DNA from: an uncultured Shinella sp.
Lineage (GTDB): Bacteria > Pseudomonadota > Alphaproteobacteria > Rhizobiales > Rhizobiaceae
Assembly (NCBI RefSeq): GCF_946479415.1
Contig: NZ_CAMLFY010000063.1
Coordinates: 1 to 24,790 of the forward strand
Length of the DNA stretch: 24,790 nt
Direction of reading: 5' to 3'
This document shows, in pieces, positions 7,353 to 16,397 of this stretch. The notes below the pieces were generated by a model. The model saw only the letters and a list, made by a program, of their open reading frames with translations, had not been told where the DNA came from and ran no database searches. Every line of letters begins with the position of its first letter. Within the stretch, counting starts at the first letter, position 1. The position numbers and the translations under genes were made by a program.

Positions 7353-8003
7353 TTACTTGGCGCCGCGCTGGCGGACTTCGTCATAGGGGATCGTGAACAC
7401 CTTGTCGTCAAGCGGGATGCCGGTCTTCACGTTGAAGATCATCACCGAGGTGTCCTTGCCCTGGGCATCGGTGATCGTCCACTGGCGCAGGTCGTAGGTC
7501 TTCGGGTCGAACATCATGGTGATGGTCGAATCGCCGAACATGTTGCGGTCGCCGAGCACGATCGTCGTCAGATCGGCCTCTTCCTTGACGGAGCGCACCA
7601 TCTTGGCCGAGAGGTCGATCTTCTCGCCGAGCAGCAGGTTCAGCGGCGTCTTGGAGAGCGGGTAAAGATCCCAGGTCTTTAGCTTGCGGTTGCCGATGAC
7701 GACGGAGCGTCCGTCGGCGATCACGCGCATCGGCGAGGGATCTTCGTAGTTGAAGCGGATCTTGCCCGGACGGTCGATGAAGAACTTGCCGCCGGTCTGC
7801 TCGCCGCGCGGGCCGAACTGCACGAATTCGCCGGCCATGGTCTTCACCGAGGCGAAGTGATCGGCGATCTTCTGGGCAGCGGCACTGGCCTGGGCGGAGG
7901 CCTCGACGGGCGACAGCAGCGAAAGGCCGGCAGCGAATGTCAGGGCCATGAGGCCGGTGAAGCTGCGGCGCGTCAGCGTTGCGGCTTTTTCGGATCGGTT
8001 CAT
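7353..8003 (-). CDS. lolA: Outer-membrane lipoprotein carrier protein LolA family
   Basis: This 216-residue periplasmic protein of the LolA family shuttles lipoproteins from the inner-membrane LolCDE complex to the outer membrane. The N-terminus is a signal peptide: a basic region with TRRSFTG at 11-17, a hydrophobic core at about 17-31, and an Ala-Ser-Ala cleavage site near residue 37. The mature part has the FASVKTMAGEFVQ and GKFFIDRPGKIRFNYEDP stretches typical of the family's convex beta-sheet. I start at 8003 because AAGGAG lies six bases before this ATG; an ATG five codons upstream would overlap that site. It is downstream of ftsK in the same orientation, 112 bp away. The twin arginine is unusual (see findings). 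Confidence 0.93.
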   Translation of the reverse strand: MNRSEKAATLTRRSFTGLMALTFAAGLSLLSPVEASAQASAAAQKIADHFASVKTMAGEFVQFGPRGEQTGGKFFIDRPGKIRFNYEDPSPMRVIADGRSVVIGNRKLKTWDLYPLSKTPLNLLLGEKIDLSAKMVRSVKEEADLTTIVLGDRNMFGDSTITMMFDPKTYDLRQWTITDAQGKDTSVMIFNVKTGIPLDDKVFTIPYDEVRQRGAK

Positions 8004-8115
8004 CTTGGTCTCCTTCATGCGTTTTTCATGCGGGCCAAACGCGGCGCCATAATGGCACTCAGCCCTGACGCGAGACTTGCCGGTCGAAACGTCGCAGAAG
8101 GCACTCCGTTCCCGG

Positions 8116-10788
8116 TCATCGTCCCGAAATTTCGTCTTCCGTCGGCACGAGGATTTCGCGCTTTCCGGCGTGGTTGGCGGGGCCGATCAGCCCCTCCTTC
8201 TCCATGCGCTCGATCAGCGAGGCGGCACGGTTGTAGCCGATGCCAAGACGGCGCTGGATATAGGACGTCGAGGCCTTGCCGTCGCGCAGCACCACGGCGA
8301 CCGCCTGGTCGTAGGGATCGTCGGAATCCTCGAGGTTCGCCGTGCCGGCCGGACCGTGTCCGTCATCGCCGTCCTCGTCGTCATCCTGGGTGATGGCATC
8401 GAGATATTGCGGCGCGCCCTGCGCCTTGAGATGCGCGACCACGGCCTCCACCTCGCCGTCCGAGACGAACGGGCCATGCACGCGCTGAATGCGCCCGCCG
8501 CCCGCCATGTAGAGCATGTCGCCCATGCCGAGCAGCTGTTCGGCGCCCTGTTCGCCGAGAATGGTGCGGCTGTCGATCTTCGACGTGACCTGGAAGGAGA
8601 TGCGCGTCGGGAAGTTCGCCTTGATCGTGCCGGTGATGACGTCGACCGACGGACGCTGCGTCGCCATGATGACATGAATGCCGGCGGCGCGCGCCATCTG
8701 GGCGAGGCGCTGCACGGCGCCTTCGATATCCTTGCCGGCGACCATCATCAGGTCGGCCATTTCGTCGATGATCACGACGATATAGGGGATCGGCTGCAGG
8801 TCGAACTCTTCCGTCTCGTACATGGCCTCGCCAGTCTGGCGGTCGAAGCCGGTCTGCACGGTGCGGGCAATCGTCTCGCCCTTGGCCAGAGCCTGCTCGA
8901 CGCGGCTGTTGAAGCCGTCGATGTTGCGCACGCCGATCTTGGACATCTTCTTGTAGCGCTCCTCCATCTCGCGCACCGTCCATTTCAGGGCGACGACCGC
9001 CTTCTTCGGATCGGTGACGACGGGGGAGAGCAGGTGCGGGATGCCGTCATAGACGGAAAGTTCCAGCATCTTGGGGTCGATCATGATCAGGCGGCACTGC
9101 TCCGGCTTCAGGCGGTAGAGCAGCGAGAGGATCATGGTGTTGATGGCGACAGACTTACCCGAGCCGGTCGTACCCGCAACGAGCAGATGCGGCATCTTGG
9201 CGATGTCGGAAATAACCGGCTCGCCGCCGATCGTCTTGCCGAGCGCCATGGCCAAACGCGCCTTCGACGTTTCGAAATCGCGGGATGCGATCAGTTCGCG
9301 CAGATAGACGGTCTCGCGGCTCTGGTTCGGCAGTTCGATGCCGATGGCATTGCGGCCGGGCACCACGGCGACACGGGCGGCGATCGCGCTCATCGAGCGG
9401 GCGATATCGTCGGCAAGGCCGATGACGCGCGACGACTTGATGCCGGGCGCCGGCTCCAGCTCATAGAGGGTGACGACCGGGCCGGGGCGAACATGAATGA
9501 TCTCGCCCTTGACGCCGAAGTCTTCCAGCACGCCTTCCAGCATGCGGGCATTCTGCTCCAGCGCATCGGCCGAAAGCGTTGCGTCGCGCACCTGGCCGCG
9601 TGGTTCGGCGAGCAGGTGGATCGGGGGCAGCTGGAAGCCGTCGGGACCAACGAAGGAGGACTGCGCTTCGCGCTCGATGCGCTGGCCGGGCTTCGGGCGG
9701 GATGCGGCCGGCACGACGCGGGCATTGGCGGCGGGTGCCGGCTGGCGGGCCGGCGCGCGGCGCGGCGCCCAGTCGGCGGCGATATCGTCGGAATCCTCAT
9801 CCGGCAGGATGCCGCTCGGATGCGCCAGACGTTCGTCCCTGTCGAAGGGCAGGTCGTCATCCTCGTCGTCGAGCGCGATAGACGGGGCATTGACGGCGCG
9901 GCGACCGTCCATCGAGGGTTCGACGCGCTCGGAGGAACGCGGCGCGGCGCGGGCGCGCACCGGCTCGTTCAGCGTGCCGAATTCGTCCTCGTTGAAATCA
10001 TAGGGCTGCTCGATGCCGCGCGCCTTGCGGCGCTGGCCGGTCAGGCCGAAAATGCGGCGAACACGCGCCTGTCCCGTGTACCAGGCATGCGTCATCGCGC
10101 CGGCAAACACGGTAAGCGGGCCTTCCCGCTCCTCGTCATCCTCTTCCTCTGCAACCGTGCGGGCACGGCTCTGGACAGGAACGGGCGCGAAATCTTCCTC
10201 GTCGTCGATCGTCACGCTGCCGATGAGGCCGGCGCTGAACACCATCAGCCAAGCCGCCGGAAGGGCAATGATGCCGCCGAGAATACTGGCCAGCATGCCT
10301 GTCGGATAGGCGCCGGTGAAGAGGGCGGGAAAGCGCAGGATCATGTCGCCGAAGACGCCGCCAAGCCCCGTCGGCAGCGGCCAGGTGACGGGACCGGGCA
10401 CGCAGGCGAGGGCCGCCGAAGCGAGGATCGCGCCGCCGAGCCAGGCGGCCGCGCGCTGCGGAATACGGTTGAAGTGACGGCCGCTGATCAGCCCGATCGC
10501 CCAGGCGACGACGGGCAGCAGCGCAATCACGCTGGCAAGGCCGAAGAACTGCATGAAGAGGTCGGCGAAGACGGCACCGGGATAGCCGAGCAGGTTCACG
10601 GGCGTGCCGCTCGAGGCATAGGACAGGCTGGGGTCCGAGACGTTCCAGGTGGAGAGCGCCGCAATCGCCAAGGCGAGGCTGAGGAAGATGGCCAGCCCGA
10701 AAAGGATCTGCGCCTGCCGCCAGACGAATGCCGACAGAACGAAACGGTCGTGACGGTTGTCCAGCCCTGCCGAAATGCTTCTGCTCAT
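8116..10788 (-). CDS. ftsK: DNA translocase FtsK
   Basis: FtsK couples septation to chromosome segregation: its membrane domain sits at the divisome and its hexameric ATPase pumps DNA and activates XerCD at dif. The 890-residue protein has four transmembrane helices within about residues 25-190. A Pro/Arg/Asp-rich linker of some 200 residues follows. The RecA-like motor has Walker A GTTGSGKS near residue 537 and Walker [13 protein letters not shown] near 668. The C-terminal gamma winged helix at about 820-885 ([20 protein letters not shown]) reads KOPS-type sequences. The linker is short compared with E. coli FtsK but normal for alphaproteobacteria. A CtrA-type box lies about 90 bp upstream. 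It is followed by lolA and xthA. A long open frame on the opposite strand is a high-GC shadow. Confidence 0.97.
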   Translation of the reverse strand: MSRSISAGLDNRHDRFVLSAFVWRQAQILFGLAIFLSLALAIAALSTWNVSDPSLSYASSGTPVNLLGYPGAVFADLFMQFFGLASVIALLPVVAWAIGLISGRHFNRIPQRAAAWLGGAILASAALACVPGPVTWPLPTGLGGVFGDMILRFPALFTGAYPTGMLASILGGIIALPAAWLMVFSAGLIGSVTIDDEEDFAPVPVQSRARTVAEEEDDEEREGPLTVFAGAMTHAWYTGQARVRRIFGLTGQRRKARGIEQPYDFNEDEFGTLNEPVRARAAPRSSERVEPSMDGRRAVNAPSIALDDEDDDLPFDRDERLAHPSGILPDEDSDDIAADWAPRRAPARQPAPAANARVVPAASRPKPGQRIEREAQSSFVGPDGFQLPPIHLLAEPRGQVRDATLSADALEQNARMLEGVLEDFGVKGEIIHVRPGPVVTLYELEPAPGIKSSRVIGLADDIARSMSAIAARVAVVPGRNAIGIELPNQSRETVYLRELIASRDFETSKARLAMALGKTIGGEPVISDIAKMPHLLVAGTTGSGKSVAINTMILSLLYRLKPEQCRLIMIDPKMLELSVYDGIPHLLSPVVTDPKKAVVALKWTVREMEERYKKMSKIGVRNIDGFNSRVEQALAKGETIARTVQTGFDRQTGEAMYETEEFDLQPIPYIVVIIDEMADLMMVAGKDIEGAVQRLAQMARAAGIHVIMATQRPSVDVITGTIKANFPTRISFQVTSKIDSRTILGEQGAEQLLGMGDMLYMAGGGRIQRVHGPFVSDGEVEAVVAHLKAQGAPQYLDAITQDDDEDGDDGHGPAGTANLEDSDDPYDQAVAVVLRDGKASTSYIQRRLGIGYNRAASLIERMEKEGLIGPANHAGKREILVPTEDEISGR

Positions 10789-10876
10789 GGTTACAGCCTG
10801 TGCCCACGCAATGAAATACGCACCTTCTCCACGCGATTCGCGGATGTGCCTGACTGCAAACCCTACGAAGGAAGCC

Positions 10877-10895
10877 TTAATGCCATATTAACCAT
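10877..10895. promoter_or_regulatory. Candidate CtrA-binding box upstream of ftsK
   Basis: TTAA (10877-10880) and TTAA (10888-10891) are spaced by exactly seven bases, and the second is extended to TTAACCAT. This fits the CtrA consensus TTAA-N7-TTAAC. It lies about 90 bp before the ftsK start. A GANTC (GATTC, 10835-10839) CcrM methylation site lies between the box and the gene. Confidence 0.55.
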
Positions 10896-10929
10896 GCCAC
10901 CCCCCGTCATGGTTTCTGTGCCGTAAACG

Positions 10930-10954
10930 AAAAAGACCCGGACCAGGGTCCGGG
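10930..10954 (-). terminator. Intrinsic terminator of the glnK-amtB operon
   Basis: On the minus strand CCCGGACC (10954-10947) and GGTCCGGG (10944-10937) form a very stable stem with a tiny loop, followed by TCTTTTTC. It lies about 70 bases after the amtB stop and just upstream of the ftsK promoter region. Confidence 0.85.
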
Positions 10955-11024
10955 CCAAGGCGGTCTGGTTTCCCAGGCCGCGACGGGCTGATGGCGGCGA
11001 CCCTTTCGAGCCGCCGCGATTGTT

Positions 11025-12386
11025 TTACGAGTGGTAGGCCGCTTCGCCGTGCGACGAGAGGTCGAGACCTTCGCGTTCGGCTTCGACCGAGACGCGCAGG
11101 CCGACGACGAGATCAACGACCTTGTAGAGGATGGCCGAGACGACGCCGCACCAGACGATGGTGATGACGACGGCGGTGAGCTGGGTCGTGAACTGCGAGG
11201 CGATCGAGAAGTCGGCAGCACCCGTGCCGCCGAGCGAGGGGGCAGTGAAGATGCCCGTACCGAGCGCGCCGACGAGGCCACCGATACCATGCACGCCGAA
11301 GACGTCGGCCGTGTCGTCGTAACCGAACTTGTTCTTCACGACGGCGACGAAGAAGTAGCAGATCGGCGAGGCGATAAGGCCGAGCACGATGGCGCCGAAC
11401 GGGCCGACGGAGCCGGCAGCCGGGGTGACGACCACGAGGCCGGCGATCATGCCCGAGGCCGCACCGAGCAGCGAGGCCTTGCCGCGGGTGAAGGCTTCGA
11501 CAACCGACCAGGCGAGGATGGCGGCAGCGGTGGCGACGAAGGTGTTGACGGTGGCCAGAACCGCGCCGCCCGAAGCTTCGAGGTTCGAGCCGGCGTTGAA
11601 GCCGAACCAGCCGAACCACAGCATGGCGGCACCGACGAGGGTGAGCGTCATGGAGTGGGGAGCCATCATGTCCTTGCCGAAGCCGGTGCGCTTGCCGACC
11701 ATGATCGCGCCGATGAGGCCTGCGACGCCGGCATTGATGTGCACGACGGTGCCGCCGGCGAAATCAAGCGCGCCCATGTTGAAGATCAGGCCATTGCCGT
11801 CCCAGACCATGTGGGCGATCGGGAAATAGACGAAGGTGGCCCAGAGCACCGTGAAGAGGATGACGGCCGAGAATTTGATGCGCTCGGCGAAGGCGCCGAT
11901 GATCAGCGCCGGCGTCAGAGCGGCGAAGGTCATCTGGAACAGCATGAAGATGTATTCCGGAATGACGACGCCGTCGGAGAAGGTCGCCGCCGTGCTGTCG
12001 ACGGTAATACCCGACAGGAACATCTTGGCAAAGCCGCCGAAATAGGGGCTGGTCGAGCCGCCGAAGGCGAAGGAATAGCCGTAGGTGACCCAGATGATCA
12101 TCATGAGGGCGCCGATGACGGTGCACTGCATGAGAACGGACAGCATGTTCTTGGCGCGGACGAGGCCGCCGTAGAACAGCGCAAGGCCGGGGATCAGCAT
12201 GAAAAACACGAGCAGCGTCGACAGGAACATGAAGACCGTATCGGCCTTGTCCGGAACGGGTGCGGCGGCAGCGGCTTCGGTTGCGGCGGGCGCCGCTTCC
12301 TGGGCGAAGGCGACCACGGGCGCAAACACGGCCGCCGTGGCGGCAGCCACGCGGGAAAGGGTATGAGAAAGCGTAAATGACGACAT
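11025..12386 (-). CDS. amtB: Ammonium transporter AmtB
   Basis: This 453-residue inner-membrane ammonium channel takes up NH4+/NH3 under nitrogen limitation. It begins with a cleavable signal peptide (about residues 1-28, ending VVAFA-Q) and an Ala/Pro-rich stretch. Eleven transmembrane helices start at about residue 50 (FMFLSTLLVFFMLIPG). Family marks are LDFAGGTVVHINAG, containing the substrate-site Asp and the first pore His, and FGVHGIGGLVGALGTGIF with the second pore His. The gene is 30 bp downstream of glnK in the same operon, the classical arrangement in which GlnK plugs AmtB when nitrogen is sufficient. AGGGAG lies ten bases before the ATG. The operon ends at a strong terminator. Confidence 0.97.
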   Translation of the reverse strand: MSSFTLSHTLSRVAAATAAVFAPVVAFAQEAAPAATEAAAAAPVPDKADTVFMFLSTLLVFFMLIPGLALFYGGLVRAKNMLSVLMQCTVIGALMMIIWVTYGYSFAFGGSTSPYFGGFAKMFLSGITVDSTAATFSDGVVIPEYIFMLFQMTFAALTPALIIGAFAERIKFSAVILFTVLWATFVYFPIAHMVWDGNGLIFNMGALDFAGGTVVHINAGVAGLIGAIMVGKRTGFGKDMMAPHSMTLTLVGAAMLWFGWFGFNAGSNLEASGGAVLATVNTFVATAAAILAWSVVEAFTRGKASLLGAASGMIAGLVVVTPAAGSVGPFGAIVLGLIASPICYFFVAVVKNKFGYDDTADVFGVHGIGGLVGALGTGIFTAPSLGGTGAADFSIASQFTTQLTAVVITIVWCGVVSAILYKVVDLVVGLRVSVEAEREGLDLSSHGEAAYHS

Positions 12387-12416
12387 TGTAACTGGGCTCC
12401 CTGAAAGGCCGTTTGC

Positions 12417-12839
<423 letters not shown>

Positions 12840-12854
12840 TCAAGGGGCGTGCCA
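12840..12854 (-). promoter_or_regulatory. Sigma-54 (RpoN) promoter of glnK-amtB
   Basis: Read on the minus strand the sequence is TGGCACGCCCCTTGAA. It matches the -24/-12 consensus TGGCACG-N4-TTGCW except for one base in the -12 element. It lies 85 bp upstream of the glnK ATG. I see no convincing NtrC enhancer (GCACC-N5-GGTGC) in the AT-rich stretch upstream. Confidence 0.8.
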
Positions 12855-12977
12855 GATTCGAACGGCTCAGCTAAAATACTGAATTTAAATCGATAAAAAT
12901 GACATTCTCGCTGCGGCGCAAAAAATCACCACTACGAATGATCAAAAAATAAGCGATAAAAGTATTATGAATAAATT

Positions 12978-13862
12978 TTAGTCAGTTGCCTTTTTCCGAA
13001 TCAGCCCTTCCTGGGCGACGGAGGCAAGCAGGGTGCCGGAACGGCTGAAAATTGCGCCACGCGTCATTCCGCGCCCGCCGAAGGCCGAGGGACTGTCCTG
13101 GCTGTAGAGCAGCCAGTCGTCGAGAACCGGCGGGCGATGGAACCACATGGCATGGTCGAGGCTCGCCACCTGCAGCCTGCGGTCCAGCACGGAGGTGCCG
13201 TGCGCGAAGAGCGAGGTGTCGAGCAGCGTCATGTCGGAGAGATAGGCCAGCACCGCCGCCTGCAAATGCCGTTCGGCCGGCACCGGCCCCGTCGTGCGCA
13301 CCCAGATGTTCTGCCTCGGCTCCAGCTTCTCGGCGGAGAAATAGTGATCGAGCGCGACGGGGCGCAGCTCGATCGGCCGCGGACGTTCCCAATAGGCACG
13401 GATATGCGAGGGCGCCTGCGTCAGGAACCGCTCCTTCAGCTCCGCCTCCCCGAGCAGGTTTTCCGGCATCGGCACATCCGGCATCGGCGCCTGATGTTCG
13501 AAACCGTCCTCGTCGTCCTGGAAGGACGCGGTCATGAAATAGATCGGCTTGCCGTGCTGGATGGCCGTGACCCGGCGCGTGGAGAAGGAGCCGCCGTCGC
13601 GGATGTTCTCCACGTCGTAGATGATCGGCACTGAGGGATCGCCCGGCCGTACGAAATAGGCGTGAAGCGAATGTACGAAACGCCCTTCCGCCACCGTGCG
13701 CGTCGCCGCGACCAGCGCCTGGCCGATCACCTGCCCGCCGAACACCCGCTGCCAGCCGACCTGCGGGCTCTTGCCGCGAAAGAGCCGTGCCTCGAGCTGC
13801 TCGAGATCGAGCGTTTCGATCAGAAGGTCCATGGCGGGGTTCTTGGGCTGATGGCGCGACAT
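12978..13862 (-). CDS. tesB: Acyl-CoA thioesterase II
   Basis: This 294-residue double-hotdog thioesterase hydrolyses acyl-CoAs to free fatty acid and CoA in the cytoplasm. Family stretches are visible in order: SPQVGWQRVFGGQVIGQAL, HSLHAYFVRPGDP, SLDHAMWFHRP with the catalytic Asp, and SVAQEGLIR with the catalytic Gln near the end. I start at 13862 (MSRHQPKNP) because a GGAG lies ten bases upstream and the length is close to E. coli TesB (286). The ATG at 13832 is a possible alternative. The much longer open frame reaching 14324 overlaps the divergent hydroxylase and is not credible. It lies upstream of glnK in the same orientation. Confidence 0.93.
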   Translation of the reverse strand: MSRHQPKNPAMDLLIETLDLEQLEARLFRGKSPQVGWQRVFGGQVIGQALVAATRTVAEGRFVHSLHAYFVRPGDPSVPIIYDVENIRDGGSFSTRRVTAIQHGKPIYFMTASFQDDEDGFEHQAPMPDVPMPENLLGEAELKERFLTQAPSHIRAYWERPRPIELRPVALDHYFSAEKLEPRQNIWVRTTGPVPAERHLQAAVLAYLSDMTLLDTSLFAHGTSVLDRRLQVASLDHAMWFHRPPVLDDWLLYSQDSPSAFGGRGMTRGAIFSRSGTLLASVAQEGLIRKKATD

Positions 13863-13958
13863 TTGGACGTGGCTCCGATACATGGCCTGAGGTAGGAAAG
13901 CGGCCCCTCCTCCTCTATATAGGGGGAAACAAGACCTCAAGCGGCGAGGAGCCTCCCC

Positions 13959-15221
13959 ATGACCGACGCGACCAAGCCCGACGCCTCCCCCGACGCGCCC
14001 TTGCTCGACGTGCTCGTCGCCGGTGGCGGCTATGTCGGCCTGTCGCTGGCCGTCTCGATCAAGAAGGCCGCGCCGCACCTTGCCGTCGAGGTCGTCGATG
14101 GCGCGCCCGCGCACGTCTGGCAGAAGGACGAACGCGCCTCGGCCATCGTCGCGGCCGCACGCAACCTGCTCGACGTGCTCGGCGTGTGGAACGAGATCGC
14201 CCCGGAGGCCGAACCGATCCGCCGCATGGTCATCACCGATTCGCGCACCGCCGATCCCGTGCGCCCTGTTTTCCTGACCTTCGAGGGCGCCGGTTCCGGC
14301 GATGACGGCCAGCCCTTCGCCCATATGGTGCCGAACCGCGCCATGACCGGCAGCCTGCTACGCCAGGCCGAGATTCTCGGCATCCCCGTACGCTGGTCGA
14401 CATCGGCCGAGGGTTTTGCCACCGGCCAGCACGCGACCGACGTCACCCTTTCCGACGGTTCCGCGCGAAAAACCCGCCTGCTCGTCGCCTGCGACGGCGT
14501 GCGCTCGAAACTGCGCGACATGGCGGGCATCAAGACCGTGCGCTTCGATTACGGCCAGTCCGGCATCGTCACCACCGTCGAGCACGAGCGCCCGCATGAC
14601 GGCACGGCGGAGGAACATTTCCTGCCCGCCGGCCCCTTCGCCACGCTGCCGCTCACCGGCAATCGTTCCTCGCTCGTCTGGACCGAGCGCACGGAGGACG
14701 CCCGCCGCCTCGTCGAAAGCGACGACCTCGTCTTCGAGGAAGAGCTGGAACGCCGCTTCGGCCACAAGCTGGGCGCGCTGAAGGTCGTCGGCGGCTGCCG
14801 CGCCTTCCCGCTCGGCCTCACACTTGCCCGCGCCTTCATCGCCCCGCGTTTCGCGCTGGCGGGCGACGCCGCGCATGGCATCCATCCGATTTCCGGACAG
14901 GGCCTCAATCTCGGCTTCAAGGATGTGGCCGCACTCGCCGAAACCATCGTCGAGGCCGACCGCCTCGGCCTCGATATCGGCGCCGTCTCGGTTCTGGAAC
15001 GCTACGAGACCTGGCGCCGCTTCGACACGGTCCGCATGGGCGTCACCACCGACGTGCTGAACCGCCTGTTCTCCAACGACGCAACACCGATCCGCGTGCT
15101 GCGCGACATCGGCCTCGGCGTCGTCGACCGCCTGCCCGGCCTCAAGCCCTTCTTCATCCGCCAGGCCGAAGGCACCACCGGCGGCGGTCATCCGCGCATG
15201 CTGGTCGGCCAGCGGATTTGA
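13959..15221 (+). CDS. UbiH/UbiF/COQ6-family FAD-dependent ubiquinone biosynthesis hydroxylase
   Basis: This 420-residue flavoprotein monooxygenase of the UbiH/COQ6 family hydroxylates the aromatic ring during ubiquinone synthesis. The FAD dinucleotide-binding motif GGGYVG is at residues 22-27. The DG motif (ACDGVRSKLR) is near 177. The second FAD motif (ALAGDAAHGIHPISGQGLN) is near residues 298-316. An 11-residue Asp/Pro-rich lead precedes the fold. The ATG follows a GAGGAG site. It is divergent from tesB across a 96-bp gap and ends at a REP-like palindrome shared with the convergent Trm112-like gene. Which ring position it hydroxylates (UbiH, UbiF or the alphaproteobacterial UbiL role) cannot be settled from the sequence, so no symbol is given. 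Confidence 0.92.
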   Translation: MTDATKPDASPDAPLLDVLVAGGGYVGLSLAVSIKKAAPHLAVEVVDGAPAHVWQKDERASAIVAAARNLLDVLGVWNEIAPEAEPIRRMVITDSRTADPVRPVFLTFEGAGSGDDGQPFAHMVPNRAMTGSLLRQAEILGIPVRWSTSAEGFATGQHATDVTLSDGSARKTRLLVACDGVRSKLRDMAGIKTVRFDYGQSGIVTTVEHERPHDGTAEEHFLPAGPFATLPLTGNRSSLVWTERTEDARRLVESDDLVFEEELERRFGHKLGALKVVGGCRAFPLGLTLARAFIAPRFALAGDAAHGIHPISGQGLNLGFKDVAALAETIVEADRLGLDIGAVSVLERYETWRRFDTVRMGVTTDVLNRLFSNDATPIRVLRDIGLGVVDRLPGLKPFFIRQAEGTTGGGHPRMLVGQRI

Positions 15222-15260
15222 TCCGCGGCTGCTTGCTGCCACGGTCGCTCCATCCTCTTC

Positions 15261-15345
15261 GTCATCCTCGGCCTTGAGCCGAGGATCCATGCCACAAGCA
15301 CGACGGTGGGGATGCGTGGATCCTCGGCTCAAGGCCGAGGATGAC
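15261..15345. repeat. REP-like palindrome, two inverted copies
   Basis: The two 32-base arms (15261-15292 and 15314-15345) are inverted copies with a single mismatch, separated by 21 bases. Each arm is itself a hairpin: ATCCTCGGC and GCCGAGGAT around a five-base loop. The pair lies between the convergent ends of the hydroxylase and the Trm112-like gene and may stop transcription from both sides. A third copy is at 23558-23590. Confidence 0.8.
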
Positions 15346-15382
15346 GGAGGAGAGGGCTGTGTTCAAAGCCCCCAACCGCCCC

Positions 15383-15571
15383 TCAATCCTTGATTTCCCG
15401 CGCCTCGGAAATCAGCATGATCGGGATACCGTCGCGGATCGGATAGGCGAGCTTGGCCTTTTCGGAAATCAGTTCCCCGGCCTCAGCATCATAGTGCAGC
15501 CGCCCCTTGGTGAGCGGGCAGACGAGAAGTTCGAGCAGTTTGGGCGCGACCCGGCTGGTGTTGTCGTCCAT
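15383..15571 (-). CDS. Trm112 family protein (UPF0434/YcaR-like)
   Basis: This 62-residue protein of the Trm112 family consists of small zinc-ribbon-like proteins related to the activator subunit of tRNA and protein methyltransferases. Recognisable stretches are [14 protein letters not shown] and [20 protein letters not shown]. Only one Cys remains of the usual zinc ligands, as in most bacterial members. I start at 15571 ([11 protein letters not shown]); a frame extending to 15607 would overlap the preceding gene. It begins 10 bp after the LON-domain gene and probably shares its transcript. Its function in bacteria is not established. Confidence 0.9.
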   Translation of the reverse strand: MDDNTSRVAPKLLELLVCPLTKGRLHYDAEAGELISEKAKLAYPIRDGIPIMLISEAREIKD

Positions 15572-15581
15572 TAGTCCCACC

Positions 15582-16262
15582 CTATTGCAGCCGCGTATCC
15601 ACATCACCGTAGCTGCGCGCCAAAACGATCTCGGTGATGGCGATCAGCGTTTCCGCGCGGGTTTTCAGGTCCGGTGCTTCCAGCAGCGCCTGCTTTTCGG
15701 CCGGGCCATAGGGCGACATCATCGCCATGGAATTGACCAGCGTCGTGTTGCTCGCCCGCTCCACGCTCTCCCAGTCCGCCTCCAGCTTGTTGGCATCGAG
15801 ATAGGCCTTGAAGGCGGCGAGCAGCGCGTCACGGTCGACGGTCTTCTCGTCGTCCTGGGCGGAGAGATCGCCGATGAAGGGCGCGATGCGGAAACTGCGG
15901 TAGGATTTCGTGCTGGCGGCTTCCTCCAGCAGGCGGTAACGGCACACGCCGGTGAGCGAGACCACATAGCGCCCGTCACCCGTTTCCGCGAAGGAGGTGA
16001 TGCGACCGATACAGCCCACCTTGCAAAGCTCGGGATTGTCGTGACCGGTCTCATCCGCGCGGTGCTCGCCGAAAACCGGTTGCACCATGCCGATCAGCCG
16101 GTGCGCGGCGAGCGCGTCGTCGAGCATGGAGAGATAACGCGGCTCGAAAATGTTGAGCGGCAGCTGGCCGCCGGGCAGGAGAAGCGCCCCCGTCAGCGGA
16201 AAGACGGGGATCGTCTCGGGCAGGTCCGCCGGCTTCAGATAGCGCGCATTTCCCACATGCAT
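15582..16262 (-). CDS. LON peptidase substrate-binding domain protein
   Basis: This 226-residue protein consists of the N-terminal LON substrate-binding (LAN/PUA-like) domain without ATPase or protease domains. The hallmark is [18 protein letters not shown] followed by [29 protein letters not shown] and [12 protein letters not shown] are also typical. The ATG at 16262 ([11 protein letters not shown]) has GGAAGG seven bases upstream and is the standard family N-terminus; the frame extends further but without similarity. It sits 135 bp after the thioredoxin/TPR gene and 10 bp before the Trm112-like gene, a conserved rhizobial trio as far as I recall. A role as substrate adaptor is inference. 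Confidence 0.92.
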   Translation of the reverse strand: MHVGNARYLKPADLPETIPVFPLTGALLLPGGQLPLNIFEPRYLSMLDDALAAHRLIGMVQPVFGEHRADETGHDNPELCKVGCIGRITSFAETGDGRYVVSLTGVCRYRLLEEAASTKSYRSFRIAPFIGDLSAQDDEKTVDRDALLAAFKAYLDANKLEADWESVERASNTTLVNSMAMMSPYGPAEKQALLEAPDLKTRAETLIAITEIVLARSYGDVDTRLQ

Positions 16263-16397
16263 GGCATTGCCTTCCATTCCATGGCGCGGTGCTGCGTCCA
16301 GCTCCTCCGTCCCGGCCCCTCGCCGACGCGCCTTCTCCGAATGTGGGGCGGGCGCGCCGTTTCTCAAGGGATGCCGCTCTGTCGCGGGCAAAAAACC

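Noticed and set aside
8077..10926. Very long plus-strand open frame (949 codons) opposite ftsK
   Set aside because: Antisense shadow of ftsK caused by high GC in the third codon position; composition is His/Asp/Arg-rich without family motifs.
11031..12380. Plus-strand open frame opposite amtB
   Set aside because: Mirrors amtB almost exactly and encodes a low-complexity Glu/Gly/Asp/Arg sequence.
12860..12975. Possible NtrC enhancer (GCGCAAAAAATCACC)
   Set aside because: Half-sites are in the wrong order and spacing for the GCACC-N5-GGTGC dyad.
13863..14324. N-terminal extension of tesB
   Set aside because: Would overlap the divergent hydroxylase gene and lacks similarity; family N-terminus fits the start at 13862.
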